Of a DNA stretch of 64,000 nt, positions 14,701 through 27,000 are shown in pieces. The notes under the pieces were generated by a model. The model did no database searches. It saw only the letters and a program-made list of their open reading frames with translations, and had not been told where the DNA came from. Both the position numbers and the translations under genes were made by a program. This DNA comes from Rotaria sordida (Eukaryota > Rotifera > Eurotatoria > Philodinida > Philodinidae), in contig CAJNOL010000822.1 of assembly GCA_905250125.1 (NCBI GenBank), positions 1-64,000 of the forward strand, written 5' to 3'. Numbering within the stretch: position 1 is the first letter of the stretch; each line of letters starts with the position of its first letter.

Positions 14701-16307
14701 AAACTCCACTTCAATAGCTAGAAAGTATCAAAAGTTATTCAAAAAATGATGATTGGCATTTTAAAAGCTGTGTTTAACCTGAACTATGCCTAAAATTCAG
14801 TAAAACAATCGTAACTCGATTTCATAGATCTATGGAAACGAACTCTTTTAAATTTTTGTTAATCATATTAAGACGCCCTTGTAAGTTCAATATAACCTCA
14901 AACAATGGATATCACACTTCGAGTGGTTTTTTCATCAAATCATAATTTGATTATACTTTTTTTTTTGTAAAATGTCATTGAAGATCAAATAGTATTTCAA
15001 GTGTTGAATAAATTTCAAATGAAACTTTTTATTCTTCTTACTGAATGAAATATTAGTAAATAGAAAAATTAGAACGAATGAACTTGAAAATCTAACTTTT
15101 TGAATGATTCTAGTCTAAATTAAAAAACATATTTTGTTTTTGTTTTTTTTTTGTTTTGAAGTTTTAGTTTACAACAATACGAGATTCTAGGATGATGATA
15201 AAACTTTTAAAATATATAATAGTTCTAAAAATTCAATGATTGTTCTTTCTTATTAATTTGAAATAATACACTTTCGATTGAGAAAATTTTTGTTAATTTA
15301 TTTTTAAATTTTTAAGATCGTGGTCATTATGCATATGATTGTGAAATTCGATTAAGACGTCAACGTCGTATGAGGTAAGATAAAAAATATTCTCAATATC
15401 ATATATTTGCATGTATATATTTTTAAATGAAGTCATCATTGATGTTTTTGTTTTCTTTTTTTTGTTTTTGTTTTTTGTTTCTAATGAATTGTAAACATTA
15501 AAAAAAAAGAAGAAAGTATCTGTTTTTAGTTCACATACACGTTGATGAAGAGAGACATTGAAACGAGCGAGCGATTGATGTGTACGATGCATTGATACTA
15601 CTACTAGATCGAGAAGAAAAACATTGATGGAAACGATCCAAAAAAATTCGCTAGATGTTCATCGTCGTATTTTATATATTGTTATTCTGTTCGATTGGGA
15701 GTTAGAAATATATCAGATAATGAAACAAAACATCTTTGAAACAATTCGGATCAAAATCAGAAGAATTCTCGATTTATTATTCATTCTATTTCTTTCACGT
15801 CAATATTGAAAGGTGTGTATATAAGATCAATAAAATCGTAGACAGAAAATATCATTTTTGTTTTTACGACGAAAAAGAAAAAAAATATCTTTTTTAATCA
15901 TTTGTCAATTAAAACGAACAAAAAAAAGAAGTAGGTGTTCTTTTGCTCTTTTCAAGTTTTGTTTTTTTTTATTGAAATAAAATAATAATTATCAATAATT
16001 AATAATAATTCTAGGTCAACATCAAGAAGTCGTAGTCCAAGACGAAAAGGAAATGGAAATCCATCACGACGTAAAGGACGGTAATGAATTTCTTTTTTTT
16101 TTTTTTTTTTGTTTTATTAACAATATGTATTTTAGAAGTCGTAGTCGTTCTGAAAGTAGTCGATCAGGTAGTGGTCGAGGTCATTCAAATAGTCGTTCAC
16201 GTTCTCATTCACGATCATATTCACGTTCTCGATCGAATAGTTCATCTCAATCAGAAGAACGACGATCACATTCAAGAACACGATCTCGATCTCGTAATAG
16301 TCGATAA
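11743..16307 (+). CDS. SRSF7: SRSF7-like serine/arginine-rich splicing factor
   Basis: Nuclear SR protein that binds exonic RNA through an RRM and recruits spliceosome components through its RS domain. Eight exons join in frame: 11743-11772, 11836-11921, 11981-12006, 12072-12132, 12191-12342, 15317-15374, 16015-16080 and 16136-16307 (651 nt, 216 aa). The RRM covers about 9-80, with RNP2 VFLGDL (11-16), RNP1 WGYGFIDF (45-52) and the GSRVRVE strand near 72-78. An RS/Gly hinge leads to a CCHC zinc knuckle C114-X2-C117-X4-H122-X4-C127, the feature separating SRSF7 from SRSF3, and then a 75-residue RS tail. Intron 5 is about 3 kb, against 60-90 nt for introns 1-4, and is packed with foldback repeats. 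Vertebrate SRSF7 is autoregulated by a poison exon; I could not identify one here. Confidence 0.95.
12648..12857. repeat. Small inverted repeat nested in the left arm
   Basis: The left half contains gaaaagaatggttttttttt followed by a tcaagatatcgaatttt block. The right half holds the reverse complement with a few changes (around 12780-12830). The two halves account for nearly the whole segment. It interrupts the left arm of the larger intron foldback, so it probably inserted later. Confidence 0.6.
13290..13632. mobile_element. MITE-like foldback with perfect 17-bp ends
   Basis: The segment begins ctatgtaatattcatta and ends with its exact reverse complement (13616-13632). Inside, the arms keep pairing for more than 100 nt (for example acatttctacaagttt near 13350 against its inverse near 13550). 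No coding capacity is seen. It lies nested within the left arm of the larger foldback in the same intron. Terminal repeats without a protein gene suggest a non-autonomous DNA transposon; the superfamily is not evident. Confidence 0.7.
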
Positions 16308-17049
16308 AATAAATATTTAAGGTAAAAATTTTTCTTTTGTTCTATTCATTTATTAAATTTAATCTATTTAGATAAACAACTATTACTCATTTTTCTTGTC
16401 GATTATTTAAAACATAACCAAGAACATGATCATTTGATTATCGATTTTTTGTATCATCCTTGATTTTTCTTTTTTTGTTTTTTTTTTTTGTCTGAACTGA
16501 TGTTTTGTGCTTTCTTCTTAGAACACTGTATCTGTGTTTTATACACGTGCACTTAAATATACTCTTTAATATGTATTCAGTCTTTTTTTTTTTTTCGCTT
16601 CATGATTTTCTTTCTCGCTTGTCTTTTGTTGTTGCTTTTGATTTATATCTGGTTGGTTGTGATGAAAAAAAAAAAGTACATAACCAGATATTGGCATCAT
16701 AAAAAGTTTAACGAAAAATGATTATTTTCTCATCAAAATATGTCAATGAAATATCAATTAATGAATGAGTAGGCATAAGTATATGTATTGCTGATTTCTT
16801 TCAAGGATAAAATTAGAATAAGAATGAGAGAGAGAGAGAGAATAGATGTACTAGTCTCGTTTTTTTTTCTCTTGCTTCATTTCGTTGATCAATGAGAGAA
16901 AGAGAGAAAAGAAGTGAGAGAAGTTTTTTTTTTTGGTACCATTGCGCAAGAGAATGAGAACAGAAAAGAGAAGAGTATTTTTTCACACGAGCTCATTTTA
17001 AAACAATCATTCTTATACTCGGTGTGAATTGGCAGCTAATCTTTAAACT
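16308..17049. other. 3' flank of SRSF7 and promoter side of the EGF gene
   Basis: No gene is seen. The segment holds T-rich 3' untranslated-like sequence after the SRSF7 stop, then GA-repeat tracts (16826-16842 and nearby purine-rich runs around 16890-16925) shortly before the next start codon. GA tracts are common near invertebrate promoters, but a role here is a guess. Confidence 0.45.
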
Positions 17050-18859
17050 ATGTCGACGATCGTTTTGATTCTTTTTTTATTTCTTATTCCTATTGGGATC
17101 GTTTATGGACAAAATCGAATTACAGGTAAGTAAAGAGTCAGAGAGAGAGAGAGAGAATAAAACAAAAACAAAATAAATTGGTTCCGCTGTCTACATTATA
17201 TATATGTATGTTCAGCAGTTGTCACTGATCAAATTTCAATTCAAACTGACGACCTTTAAGTAAAAGCTGTATGTTTGTCTAATATTGTAATACAAGTGTC
17301 AGATTATTTCTGTTGAAGACATCTACTAAATTGACGAGAATATTCGTTCCTCCCCTTTGGAGTTCAATTGACACTAGTAGTAATAAGTTAACATATAGTT
17401 TGATCAACGTTTATATGTTTGAATAAGACAAAACGGAATATGATGAAAATAGATGAGAGATTTATCAATTGACACTTAAGAAATTGTGAATAAGATCGAG
17501 AATGCATTCTTGTGCAATACATATGTTATAAAACTCTACTTGAAAAGAATCGATAGAGCTATTCGATGTCAATCATATTATTTTATTCAAGTGTTCAATC
17601 AAAAAAGTGTCTTTTATAATATATATAAAAAAAAAAGAAAAGAATATTCATAGATATTCAAATAAAAAAAAAACAAATCAATATTTTTTTATATTATTGA
17701 ATCATTTAAATCAATCTTTCTTTCGTTTTCTTTTTTTATTACTAGTAATCGGCCAAGCAGATGATCCCAATTGTGCTAAGTGTGACAGTCGTGCAGTATG
17801 CATACGTTTATCAAATGTGAGCGGTGTCAGCTGCGTGTGTCTTCCTGGTTTTGCTCTTTCTTCATCAACCGGACGTTGTGTGCTTCAAGGTAAAAAAAAT
17901 TCTCTTTTTTTTTTCTTACGTAATACTTCCTCCTCTATGCGCCTGTCAAAAGAGCGTAAACCACAATTCCAACATCCGTTGAACATTCATATCCAAATAA
18001 TTATATTTATATATTTATATATATATATGTCATTTTTTTATAGAAATACCACAAAATGGCATCTGCGACAGCCGTTATGAATGCCTTAATGGAGGTCAGT
18101 CATTTCAATTAAGAGAGAAGGAAAGAATCTTTGTTTTTTTTCAAGGTTATTGTTCCAATGTAACGAGTAAATGTGTATGTTTACCGGGTTATGGAGGTCT
18201 TATGTGTGAATTAGATATAAATGAATGTGCTGCAAATGATCGAATTTGTGGATCATTTACATGTATTAATTTACCGGGAGATTATAAATGTGATTGTGAT
18301 TTTTTTCATTCAGGAAAACGATGTCAAAAAAGTAAGTTGAGATTTATAATAAGATTTTTTGTGTTTTGTTTTGTTTTGAAAAAAAAATTGTTTATTTAGT
18401 TAGTGGTATTGGTTTATTTGTATTGATTATTTCATCAATTGTAATAATTTTAATAATTGGTTTTCTTATTTTATTTGCTATTCGAACGTTTGTTACTTAT
18501 CGTTTATCACGACGAGTTTCAAGGTTTGATTAATTTTATATTTCCTTTTCTTTTTTTTGTATGAAATTATTTTTTGAAATTATTTTAGAGAACGTGAACT
18601 TCAACTTCAAAATCCTTGTATGGCAACATTAACCACCGGTGGTATGATGGGAGATGATCCATTAGGAAATGGTTCATCATATATTCGTCCAGTTGGTCAT
18701 AGAATTTATGTTCCAATGGAAACAAGTTTTGCTAATGCAACTCGTGTTCAAGCAAGTCTAGATGATGATGATAAAAAACAAATTTCACCACCACCACCAA
18801 AATATGATTCTTCAAATTTTGATCAACCTATCGATAATATAATATCTACTGAAAAATAA
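17050..18859 (+). CDS. EGF-repeat type I membrane protein with PPxY tail
   Basis: Six exons join in frame: 17050-17125, 17746-17889, 18044-18094, 18146-18331, 18400-18523 and 18589-18859 (852 nt, 283 aa). Residues 1-20 are a signal peptide ending VYG. The ectodomain has three cysteine-rich EGF-like units: CAKCDSRAVC..CVCLPGF, CDSRYECLNGGYC..CVCLPGYGG, and a calcium-binding-type unit opening DINEC. One Ile/Leu-rich transmembrane segment lies at about 155-180, followed by a basic stop-transfer RLSRR and a cytoplasmic tail of about 100 residues ending in a PPxY motif (P263-P264-K265-Y266), a known WW-domain ligand. It is probably a cell-surface protein with a tail that could recruit a WW-domain ubiquitin ligase. 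I cannot name an orthologue. Introns 17126-17745 and downstream contain nothing else I recognise. Exon 5 uses a GTTTGA donor. Confidence 0.85.
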
Positions 18860-21800
18860 CCTGTGACTTTATACATATATCTCTTATGTTCATATTTTAC
18901 ATATGAGAAAATAAATCGATTATTTATTTTTATCATTTAGAAATATTTTTCTCTCATTGTAACAAAAAGAAAAAACTTTTCTCATGGAGATTTATGTTGA
19001 ATAGATTATATGAAGAATATATTTAAATGATTTAATGTATCGTAAAGGTGAATAAATCATATTTAAATACGCTATTATATATTCGATCGCATAATTGACA
19101 TTCTGAGAGAATTTATTGATCAATTACGTAGGAATAAGATCGAAGGACAGTTATATATTCTTCCATTAACAATGCTCATGAATTTTCTATTTATCTCAAA
19201 GAAAATCTTTCATGTTAAAACTAGTTAATAGTAGTTCTCACAGATAAAAGATGCGTTGTTATATTTTGAATAACTCTTTTGATAGAAACATAATGATAAT
19301 CTGATATTTTCATAAATTAAAAGTATAACAATTCTAAACATAAAATCATTGTAAAAATAAAACGCTCAGATCTCTTTTAAGTTTATATTGATAAATTTTT
19401 TTTTCTTATTTAAAACTCATTGACAATGAGATTTTCTTTTATAAAATTTTGACTTTAGTACAAAGTGTAACTTAAAGTTCATCACTTTGCTCTTGAATTA
19501 CATTCGAAATGTTTATCGAGACAAATACAGTCTCGTTTTTAGTCCTCGAAGGAAAAGTATCAATTTTAATGAGTAGGATACCATCTATTTTATTAAAACT
19601 GACTACAAATATAGATAATACACGATAGGAACGTGTAATTTCAACGGTTAAATAAATCATTCGTGAACATTCAAAATCAATTCAATACTTTGAAGTCGGC
19701 AATTATTCAAATATATTAAAATATTCGGTTTTTTTCTGTTCTCATGGGAAAGATCACAAATTAATTTATTTATTATAATTCGTTATTTATTGGTTGTAAA
19801 TCTATGGAAAATAAAAGATCATAACTTTTCATTCAGGACGAGTTTTTTTTTGTCTAATATTTATTTAAAAAACTAAAGGTTTTCAAAAATCCTTCTGATA
19901 TTCAAATAGGAATTTTTAGGAAATCAATGTCTGGCAACCAGAACTTTCACTTAAAAAACATTTTTCTACTATAAGAAAATAGTAATTTAGTCAAACGCTA
20001 AACCTTTTATATTCTAGAATACGTTGGATTTTGGAAAACCATGACCTTCTTTTACGCCTCATGAATTTTATCTTGTGAATAGCCTTTTATTCTGAGAATG
20101 TTACCGTAATCTTCTATCTCTGAAATAGATATTTCTCTCTCAAAAGTTTCTAATGTATTTCTGGATAGACATACAGTGATCTAGATTAAATCATAGGAAA
20201 ACAAGATAAGAGTCTATTTCCTAAATAACAATAGGTGGCGGAAGAAGAATTGTAATCTTGATATTTTCTGTGATTCCTGTTTCTTTTTTCGTTAGATGAG
20301 ATCACTTTTATATTATACAAATATATTCTTCATAGATTGTTTTGTACTTCTCAAATAGAAGTTTAATAGAAATCAATACACTTGTCGATGTTCTTAGATC
20401 TATTGTTTTCAAATTTTTTGTTTTTTGTTAATCGATTAGTCAAGATAAAAATGATCTTATTCAATGAATCAAGGAATTAATGATATGAAAATTAAGATCT
20501 CTTACAGTTCAGATAAAATTCTCTTTAATAGGTAAGATAAAACATTCTATAGTCTACCCTTTAAGACCAAGGTCATGTAATGTCTATATAACAAAGTATA
20601 TTAATATAAACGTCTGTACATAATTTATTCATTATTATACAACATCAGTTCATAATTCTTGTATTAAAATCAATGAACAAAACACGTTCTATTTTGATAA
20701 TGCATAAATTATATGCCCATATCAAATAAACGCATATATTGAATAGAAATCCATCTGTTGAACCATTAATGAGTCACAATGTAATTGATTTAAGAAAATT
20801 ACCAAAAAAACAATATTATCAAAATTGAATGCATGGGCGTCAGATGAACATTATTGATTTTACATGAAGAAGGAAAGAAGACAAATTATAATAAGAATTA
20901 ATATAGATTTTTTTATGTAGATAAATGATTAATTTGATTGTTTATTTCTTTTTTTTTGTTGATGAACATGTCATACTTATTTCATGAGTAAGAAACAACT
21001 TTTTTTAAAAATAACTATAAATATTCATCGTTTTATCTTTTATCTAAAGTTGCTGAAATTAGATATATACGTTTTTTTTTGCAACTATATTTTGCTTTTC
21101 AATGCATTTTATTCCAAGGTTAAAATAAAAATAGACCAGCAACAAAATAACATAGTTTTATTAAATTATAACAAAGGTCACATTTAATTAATAAGAATCC
21201 GATAAGAATTGAAGAAAAGAAGAATCTTATTGACAAGACACTTCTTACCTAATCAACTAGAATTCAGTCTACATGGATCTTGCTAGAAAGTTAGATCTAA
21301 TTTTTTTTCAGAGAAGAATCTTATGCTGAAGCATATATTAAAAACAAGCATCTGGAAAGAATAAATCTAAAAACATCGATTACTACATAGCCATGCCAGA
21401 TGTCGCTAATCATCAATTGATTAAACATGTGAATTTTTTCTATAAAAAATTTTTTTTTCTCAATATTCTAAAAATTTATTTCAAAGAAATTATTTAAGAA
21501 ATATATATGTATATCGATCTAGAAAAAAGAGAAATTCACTGAGTTTATTAATGGTTTCATTTCTTGATCAATGATATAATATGTATACAAATCCGTCAAA
21601 AATAATATGAATAGAAAACTTTATTTTGACTTCTTTTCATAGTTATAACATATAATTAAATCTGACTAAGGAATAAAACCAAGATAATACTTAACTATCA
21701 TTCTCACAGACAAGGTATTTATTTATAAACATTATTTGTAATAGAATCTAGCAAAGAAGGATTTTCCTAAATACTTAACATTGTATTTTTCGAGCAAAAG

Positions 21801-22466
21801 AAAAGATAAGTATGTTTTTTATGAAACAAGAAAATATCTAAGATTCATTATGAAAGAATATGAGTATTAAGTAGATTATATCTTTATTATAATAAGAAAA
21901 AAAAAGATGAAAGAAGACAATATACTGATTTAATATTCAATACGGATAGAAAAATTATTATTTCCTCATACTCTGTTGAACTCGAAAGTGAAAAATATGT
22001 CATTTAATACAAGTTTATGTTTAACTTTTTGTTGACGATTTTATTTCAATTATTTATCAAATCATAAAAATTTATTTTAAGAATAAAATATATAGTTATA
22101 ATAGTTTCTATGATTGAAACAATGTTCTGTTTTGAAAAATAATCCTTATAAGAATTAATGATGTAATGAACATAGTTTACTCCTTTATTAGGAAAATAAA
22201 TGTTTGATCAATAGCAAAAATATTTTATCTGTTTTTTCTTTTGTCTTCTATTTATTAGAAGTTTATGACAACAAAATTATTCAAAATCTTGAATTGAATT
22301 TAATATTATATATCCAATTCGTTATATCATGTTGTTTTTCTTTGAATATTTATACAATTTATATAGATGAAACTTTTAAATTGAAAAAGAAGAAAATGAT
22401 GTACAACAAAATTGGATATTTATTTAATCAGAAAAAGAAGAAAGTTAATTTTTTTGTTCTTGTTTC
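18860..22466. other. Intergenic gap between convergent genes
   Basis: About 3.6 kb between the EGF gene and the convergent neuropeptide gene. A polyadenylation-like aataaa lies about 50 nt after the EGF stop (near 18910). A 62-codon frame on the minus strand at 19472-19660 and a plus-strand frame at 20984-21187 have no recognisable domain. I see no RNA gene or clear transposon. Confidence 0.5.
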
Positions 22467-22808
22467 TTATCCTGTTCGCGAAATCCATAATGGTTTTCCA
22501 TAGATACGATTTGTACGTGTTCGACGTGATAACCATAATGGGCTAAGATGAAAATTTGGATATTTATTACGTTTTATTGGTTGATCATCATCATCATCAT
22601 CATCATCATTGTCATTATAATTTTGATTTTGTTCAGATGAAGCCATGTTTGAATATTGATCAGATAATTCTTTATTCATTGTTTCAATTAATGATGATAA
22701 TTGTTGTTCTTGATTATTTTGATGAAAATATTCTGGATTAATGGCATATAATGTATGAATAAAAAGAATACATATTAGAATTAGAGAAAATGACGAACGG
22801 ACAATCAT
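22467..22808 (-). CDS. Putative neuropeptide precursor, family not recognised
   Basis: A single-exon 113-aa secretory precursor starting at the first true ATG (22808). Residues 1-22 form a strong signal peptide ending THTLYA-like. The middle is hydrophilic, Gln/Asn-rich, with eight consecutive Asp at 68-75. A dibasic KR (79-80) then releases a segment NKYPNFHLSPLWLS (81-94) bounded by RR (95-96). After further Arg residues the C-terminus reads IYGKPLWISRTG (102-113). The motif PLW-[LI]-S-R therefore occurs twice. Signal peptide, acidic spacer, dibasic sites and a repeated short core are the normal build of a peptide prohormone, processed in the regulated secretory pathway. I recognise no known peptide family. 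The terminal Gly could be an amidation donor. A 3' splice-site-like catttag lies about 50 nt upstream. Confidence 0.6.
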   Translation of the reverse strand: MIVRSSFSLILICILFIHTLYAINPEYFHQNNQEQQLSSLIETMNKELSDQYSNMASSEQNQNYNDNDDDDDDDDQPIKRNKYPNFHLSPLWLSRRTRTNRIYGKPLWISRTG

Positions 22809-24082
22809 TATAATTTCTTGTTGATAAAATGGCAAAAATACTAAATGTTGACTATGTGTAACGATACTGTTTATATTTGGTTGCTTCGAGAAAATACCTT
22901 AGGGAGAGAAGAAGAGAGAAAGAGAAAAAAGAAGAGAAGTAAACCAATCGAGAGTTAGTATATAGAGGAAATAATTCTTTTTCTTCGATTAATATCTTGT
23001 TTGGACTTACGTCTAAGTTTTTCGAACGTTAGAACCTTACAAACAATTAACACACATATTTATATATATATATGTTTCTAATCGCATTAGAGAAAATAGT
23101 GGGTGGAATTTGTTGATCATGCTCTTCTATTTTCTAGTTTTTTTTTTTTTTAATACAGAAAGATTAAATGAATAATCATTAAATTCTTTTTAATTTCTTT
23201 TCTTATTAAAGTTATCAGGGGAGAAGAAGAAAAAAAACGTAAACAAAAGAAACATAGACAATAATTTCAAGTGTCATTTTTTAGTAGAACAGCTGTGATG
23301 CATTGTATTTATTCATAAAACAATAGAAACTCATGAAAACAAAAGACCAGAAATGTATCTTATGGGAGACGTATGGAGCGTGATGCCCTTCCCTTTCTGA
23401 AATTCATCCACATAACAATTCTCGTACTATTGAAAATTATCCTTGAAGTACCTCTTTTTCTAGTACTCAATCACTCAGTGTTCCATACTAAGTTACGCCT
23501 CTGAAAAAGTAATTCAAATATAAAATGAATTCATGCATAATATTACTTTTATTATAGGTATCTATACATAAATATCTTATTTATTAATATTTATCAATAG
23601 AATGAATTATGGCAAAACTCATAAATATGAGAGTGTACTTCATATTCTATATAAAAGTTAATTTAAGTTCCAAATAAGCAGCAATAAATCTAGAATTTTG
23701 AATTGGAATGAAAAATTTTTTCGAAGAAGAATGTAATATAATTAAAAATCACTATGTAAGGTTCATCCGCATTAGTAAAATTTTGTTTTTGCTGAACAAA
23801 AAAGACGGAAAACAATTTCCTGAAGGTGAAGACGACTATCTTGTCACTTCCGCCTCCCTAATTTCTATCGAAAAACTATTCAATCTTTTAGAAAAATTTT
23901 TTTTTTATCCTATAAATAAATTTAAAATACAAAAATAATAAAATATAAATTTGGAGAAAAAAAAAACATCGTTGTTCTTTCTTTCGTTAAACAATATGAA
24001 ATATTGTTTCTTATGTATTTTTAGATAATCATTGAGTCATCATGTTGAATCTCAATTATATTCATATTATTCATTCTGATTA
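22809..24082. other. Divergent promoter gap
   Basis: This separates the divergent neuropeptide and TMEM62-like genes and should contain both promoters. It holds GA-rich tracts (22900-22945), a short (TA)n tract near 23062-23075 and T/A runs. A 76-codon frame at 23708-23938 has no recognisable domain. Near the right end, tatttttag (to 24024) resembles a 3' splice site. Confidence 0.5.
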
Positions 24083-24083
24083 A
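24042..24083 (+). promoter_or_regulatory. Upstream ORF overlapping the TMEM62-like start
   Basis: A 13-codon frame starts with ATG at 24042 and ends with TAA at 24081-24083, whose last A is also the first base of the TMEM62-like ATG (TAATG). If the mRNA 5' end is upstream of 24042, for example at the ttttag acceptor ending at 24024, this frame would be translated first and termination-reinitiation could set expression of the main frame. Position is seen; the role is inferred. Confidence 0.35.
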
Positions 24084-27000
24084 TGTTTTCATTTTTCTTC
24101 TTGATTCTTTTTCTTCTAAATATTATCACAAATTATTCATTAATACTTAATAGACAATCTATTATATCTAATGAATATCTTGGTAATACTGGAAAACATC
24201 TTTTTTATTTTGTGCAAGTAATTATATTCTTTAGAGCAAAAAAAAGAATAATAATAATTCAACTATTTTATTAGATAACAGATACTCATATAACTCATCT
24301 CGGTCATGCTGATCGAAGGCAACAATTTGAACAATTTTGTAATCATATTATAAAAACATTAGTAAAACCACAAGTTACTATTTTAACAGGTAAATAAACT
24401 CTAATTGTTCATTTTTTGCTTTTTCAATAATTGGATAACAAATTATTTTAATACTAAAAGGTGATCTTGTGAACAGTGTAAGCAGTTCAAAGGATCAATT
24501 ATTTGGAACAACACAATATGAACAAGAATGGAATATTTATAGAGATATATTAATTCGAACTAATGTTACAAAACATACAAAATGGCTTGATATAAGAGGA
24601 AATCATGGTAAAAGAAGAAGAAAAAAAAATAGATAACTTTATTTCGAAATTAAATTTTTATTATTCTAATAAATAGATGCATTTATGGATCCAGATCCAG
24701 ATTCATTAAAAAGTTTCTATCGGTATTCATTTTTCTATTTTGAATTTTTCTTTTTTGAATCAAATAATTTTTGTTATTTTAAGTATTTATTCACATCAAG
24801 GACATGATCATAGTGGTTCATATGAACATACATTAACAACAAAAGATGATGATACTTATTCATTTGTTGGTATTGATATGTGTCCACGACCAGGTCTTGG
24901 TCGTCCATTTAATTTCCTTGGTCATATTAGTAAAGTAAATATGTTTATTTATTTATTCTAAAGAAATTTTTATTTTTTGAAATATTTAGAAAGAAATGAA
25001 AATTTTAAAAAAATTATTTAAAAAAACTAAAAATTCTACTGCAACAATATTCTTCGGTCATTATCCATTATCATTTACTTATTCAAAAGGAATTGATCAA
25101 ATAATGAAATATGGTTTAGTTTATATAAATGGTCATCTTCATTCCGGTATAAAACATTTATATGCTCATCATTCAAATGGTTTACTTGAACTTGAATTAG
25201 GAGATTGGAAAGATAAACGACGGTAAAAATATTTTTGTTTATTTTTATTTTCTTAATAAAAAAATTAAAAAAAAATATTTTTACTTTTGTAAAGATTTCG
25301 TATATTAACCATTGATTCGGGTTTATTATCTTTCGAAGATTTTCGATTTAGTCAACCTATTTATGCTATTATATCACATCCAAAAGCAGCAAAATTTCTA
25401 ACATCAAGAGAACCATTCTATCGTCTAAATCAAAGTACACATATCAGGTTATTTAAAAAAAACAAAACAAATATAAAAAGATTTTATTCATTTAAAAGAA
25501 AGAATTTTTTTCTTTTTAGAATTGTTATTTTTTCAAAATTATCTATTATTAATGTAAATATTTCTATTGATGAACAATATATTGGTTCAGCTATTCAATC
25601 AATTGATAATCAAAATTTATTTATTTTTCCATGGAATACAAGTTTATATAATGATGAAAAACTTCATAAAATATTTGTTAAAATTAAAGTACAAGAAATT
25701 TTTGTTTTTTTAAATAAATTTATTCAATATATTATTTATATAATTTAAGGATAATGGAAATAATACAGTAATTTTACAACATGAATTTTCTCTATCATTA
25801 TTAAAAAAAACAAAATGGTATCAATCGAAAATAATTCTTACTATTCATCAACCAACTTTTGTAAAAAAAAAGAAACAAATCCAAATATATATAAATATAT
25901 CTTTTTTTTGTATTTCTTAGGGTTTTATTATTTTAATTTCATCTTTATGTTCATATATTCTTACATTATTATATTATCGCTATCAAGTAAAACAAAATTC
26001 ATGTAAGTCAAAAGAAATCAATTACATAAAATAGATTTCTTGATACATTAACTATGTATGTGAAGGTAATCAAATAAACAAAATGAGATTAGATCGTAGG
26101 TGGAGATACAATAACAGATTATAAAAATGAGTAATATTATAATACTACATTAACATAAAGGTCAAACATCAACAAAAAAAAAAAATACTAAAACATATGT
26201 CGTAGTATCATTACGGGACAATATATGTATACCATGTTTGTCAATTATTTCTACGCATAAGAATAGATATTATGTAGTTAATACAAAAAACATAATGAAA
26301 TGTTTGATTAACTATTTTCTTATGATTGATAGTTTTGTTAAAAATATTACGAATGTTATTAATTGTTGTTTTTGTTTCCCTTATGAATGAACGAAAATAA
26401 GAAAATAAAATCTTCTATTTTTTCTTTCAGCTAATTTTATTATTCGTTTTACATTATGGAATCAATTTCGTCTTCGAATGATATGTCTTTGTTCAGTAGA
26501 TTTTATATTTTATTCATTATTTAGTTTTTCTTTGTATTATTTTATCGGTAAAAATCTTCATTTTCTTATATAATCAATTAGATATTTCTATTTCATAAGG
26601 TCCATGGTATATCGGATATTTAACATCAAGTCATTTTGGTGTCACTTTTCTTTGGGGTACATTAATACAACAAGTTTATTTACCACCCGATGCACAAATA
26701 TTTGTAGGAATTTTTCAAGTAATTTATATGAAAAACATAAAAGTTTTCATTTTAGTATAATTTATTTTGTTAATTTTAGCTATATTTCTTTATATTTCCA
26801 TTAACATATAGTTTAAGTTCATCATGTTTTTATCGTTATATTCAACAACTTGAATCAAATACAAGGATAATTAAATATCATTTTAATTATTGTTATCGAA
26901 TCTATACAGTTTATATTCTATTTATATATACATTAGTTTTTATTTTATTTTGGTCATTTCTAATGACTGCATCATATAAATTATCTTGGATACTATCACC

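Larger units (their letters stand above)
12450..14930. mobile_element. Long-arm foldback element in the SRSF7 intron
   Basis: Two diverged inverted arms face each other. About 12520-12605 pairs with about 14795-14870, 13185-13262 pairs with 14698-14766 (a clear ~70-bp block containing attcaaaaaatg), and about 13610-13640 pairs with about 14640-14665. The left arm is longer because two smaller foldbacks (12648-12857 and 13290-13632) lie inside it. The loop carries a GC-rich, internally palindromic patch at 14525-14640 built from variants of ccctgcc/ggcaggg. There is no transposase-like frame and no clear target duplication. End points are approximate. Confidence 0.65.

Noticed and set aside
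16084-16320. Alternative frame through the SRSF7 RS exon
   Set aside because: Shadow of the Arg/Ser codon repeats in the real frame.
19472-19660. 62-codon minus-strand frame
   Set aside because: Looks mildly protein-like but matches nothing I know and has no flanking exons.
22556-22741. Plus-strand frame with a His run
   Set aside because: Antisense shadow of the Asp run in the neuropeptide precursor.
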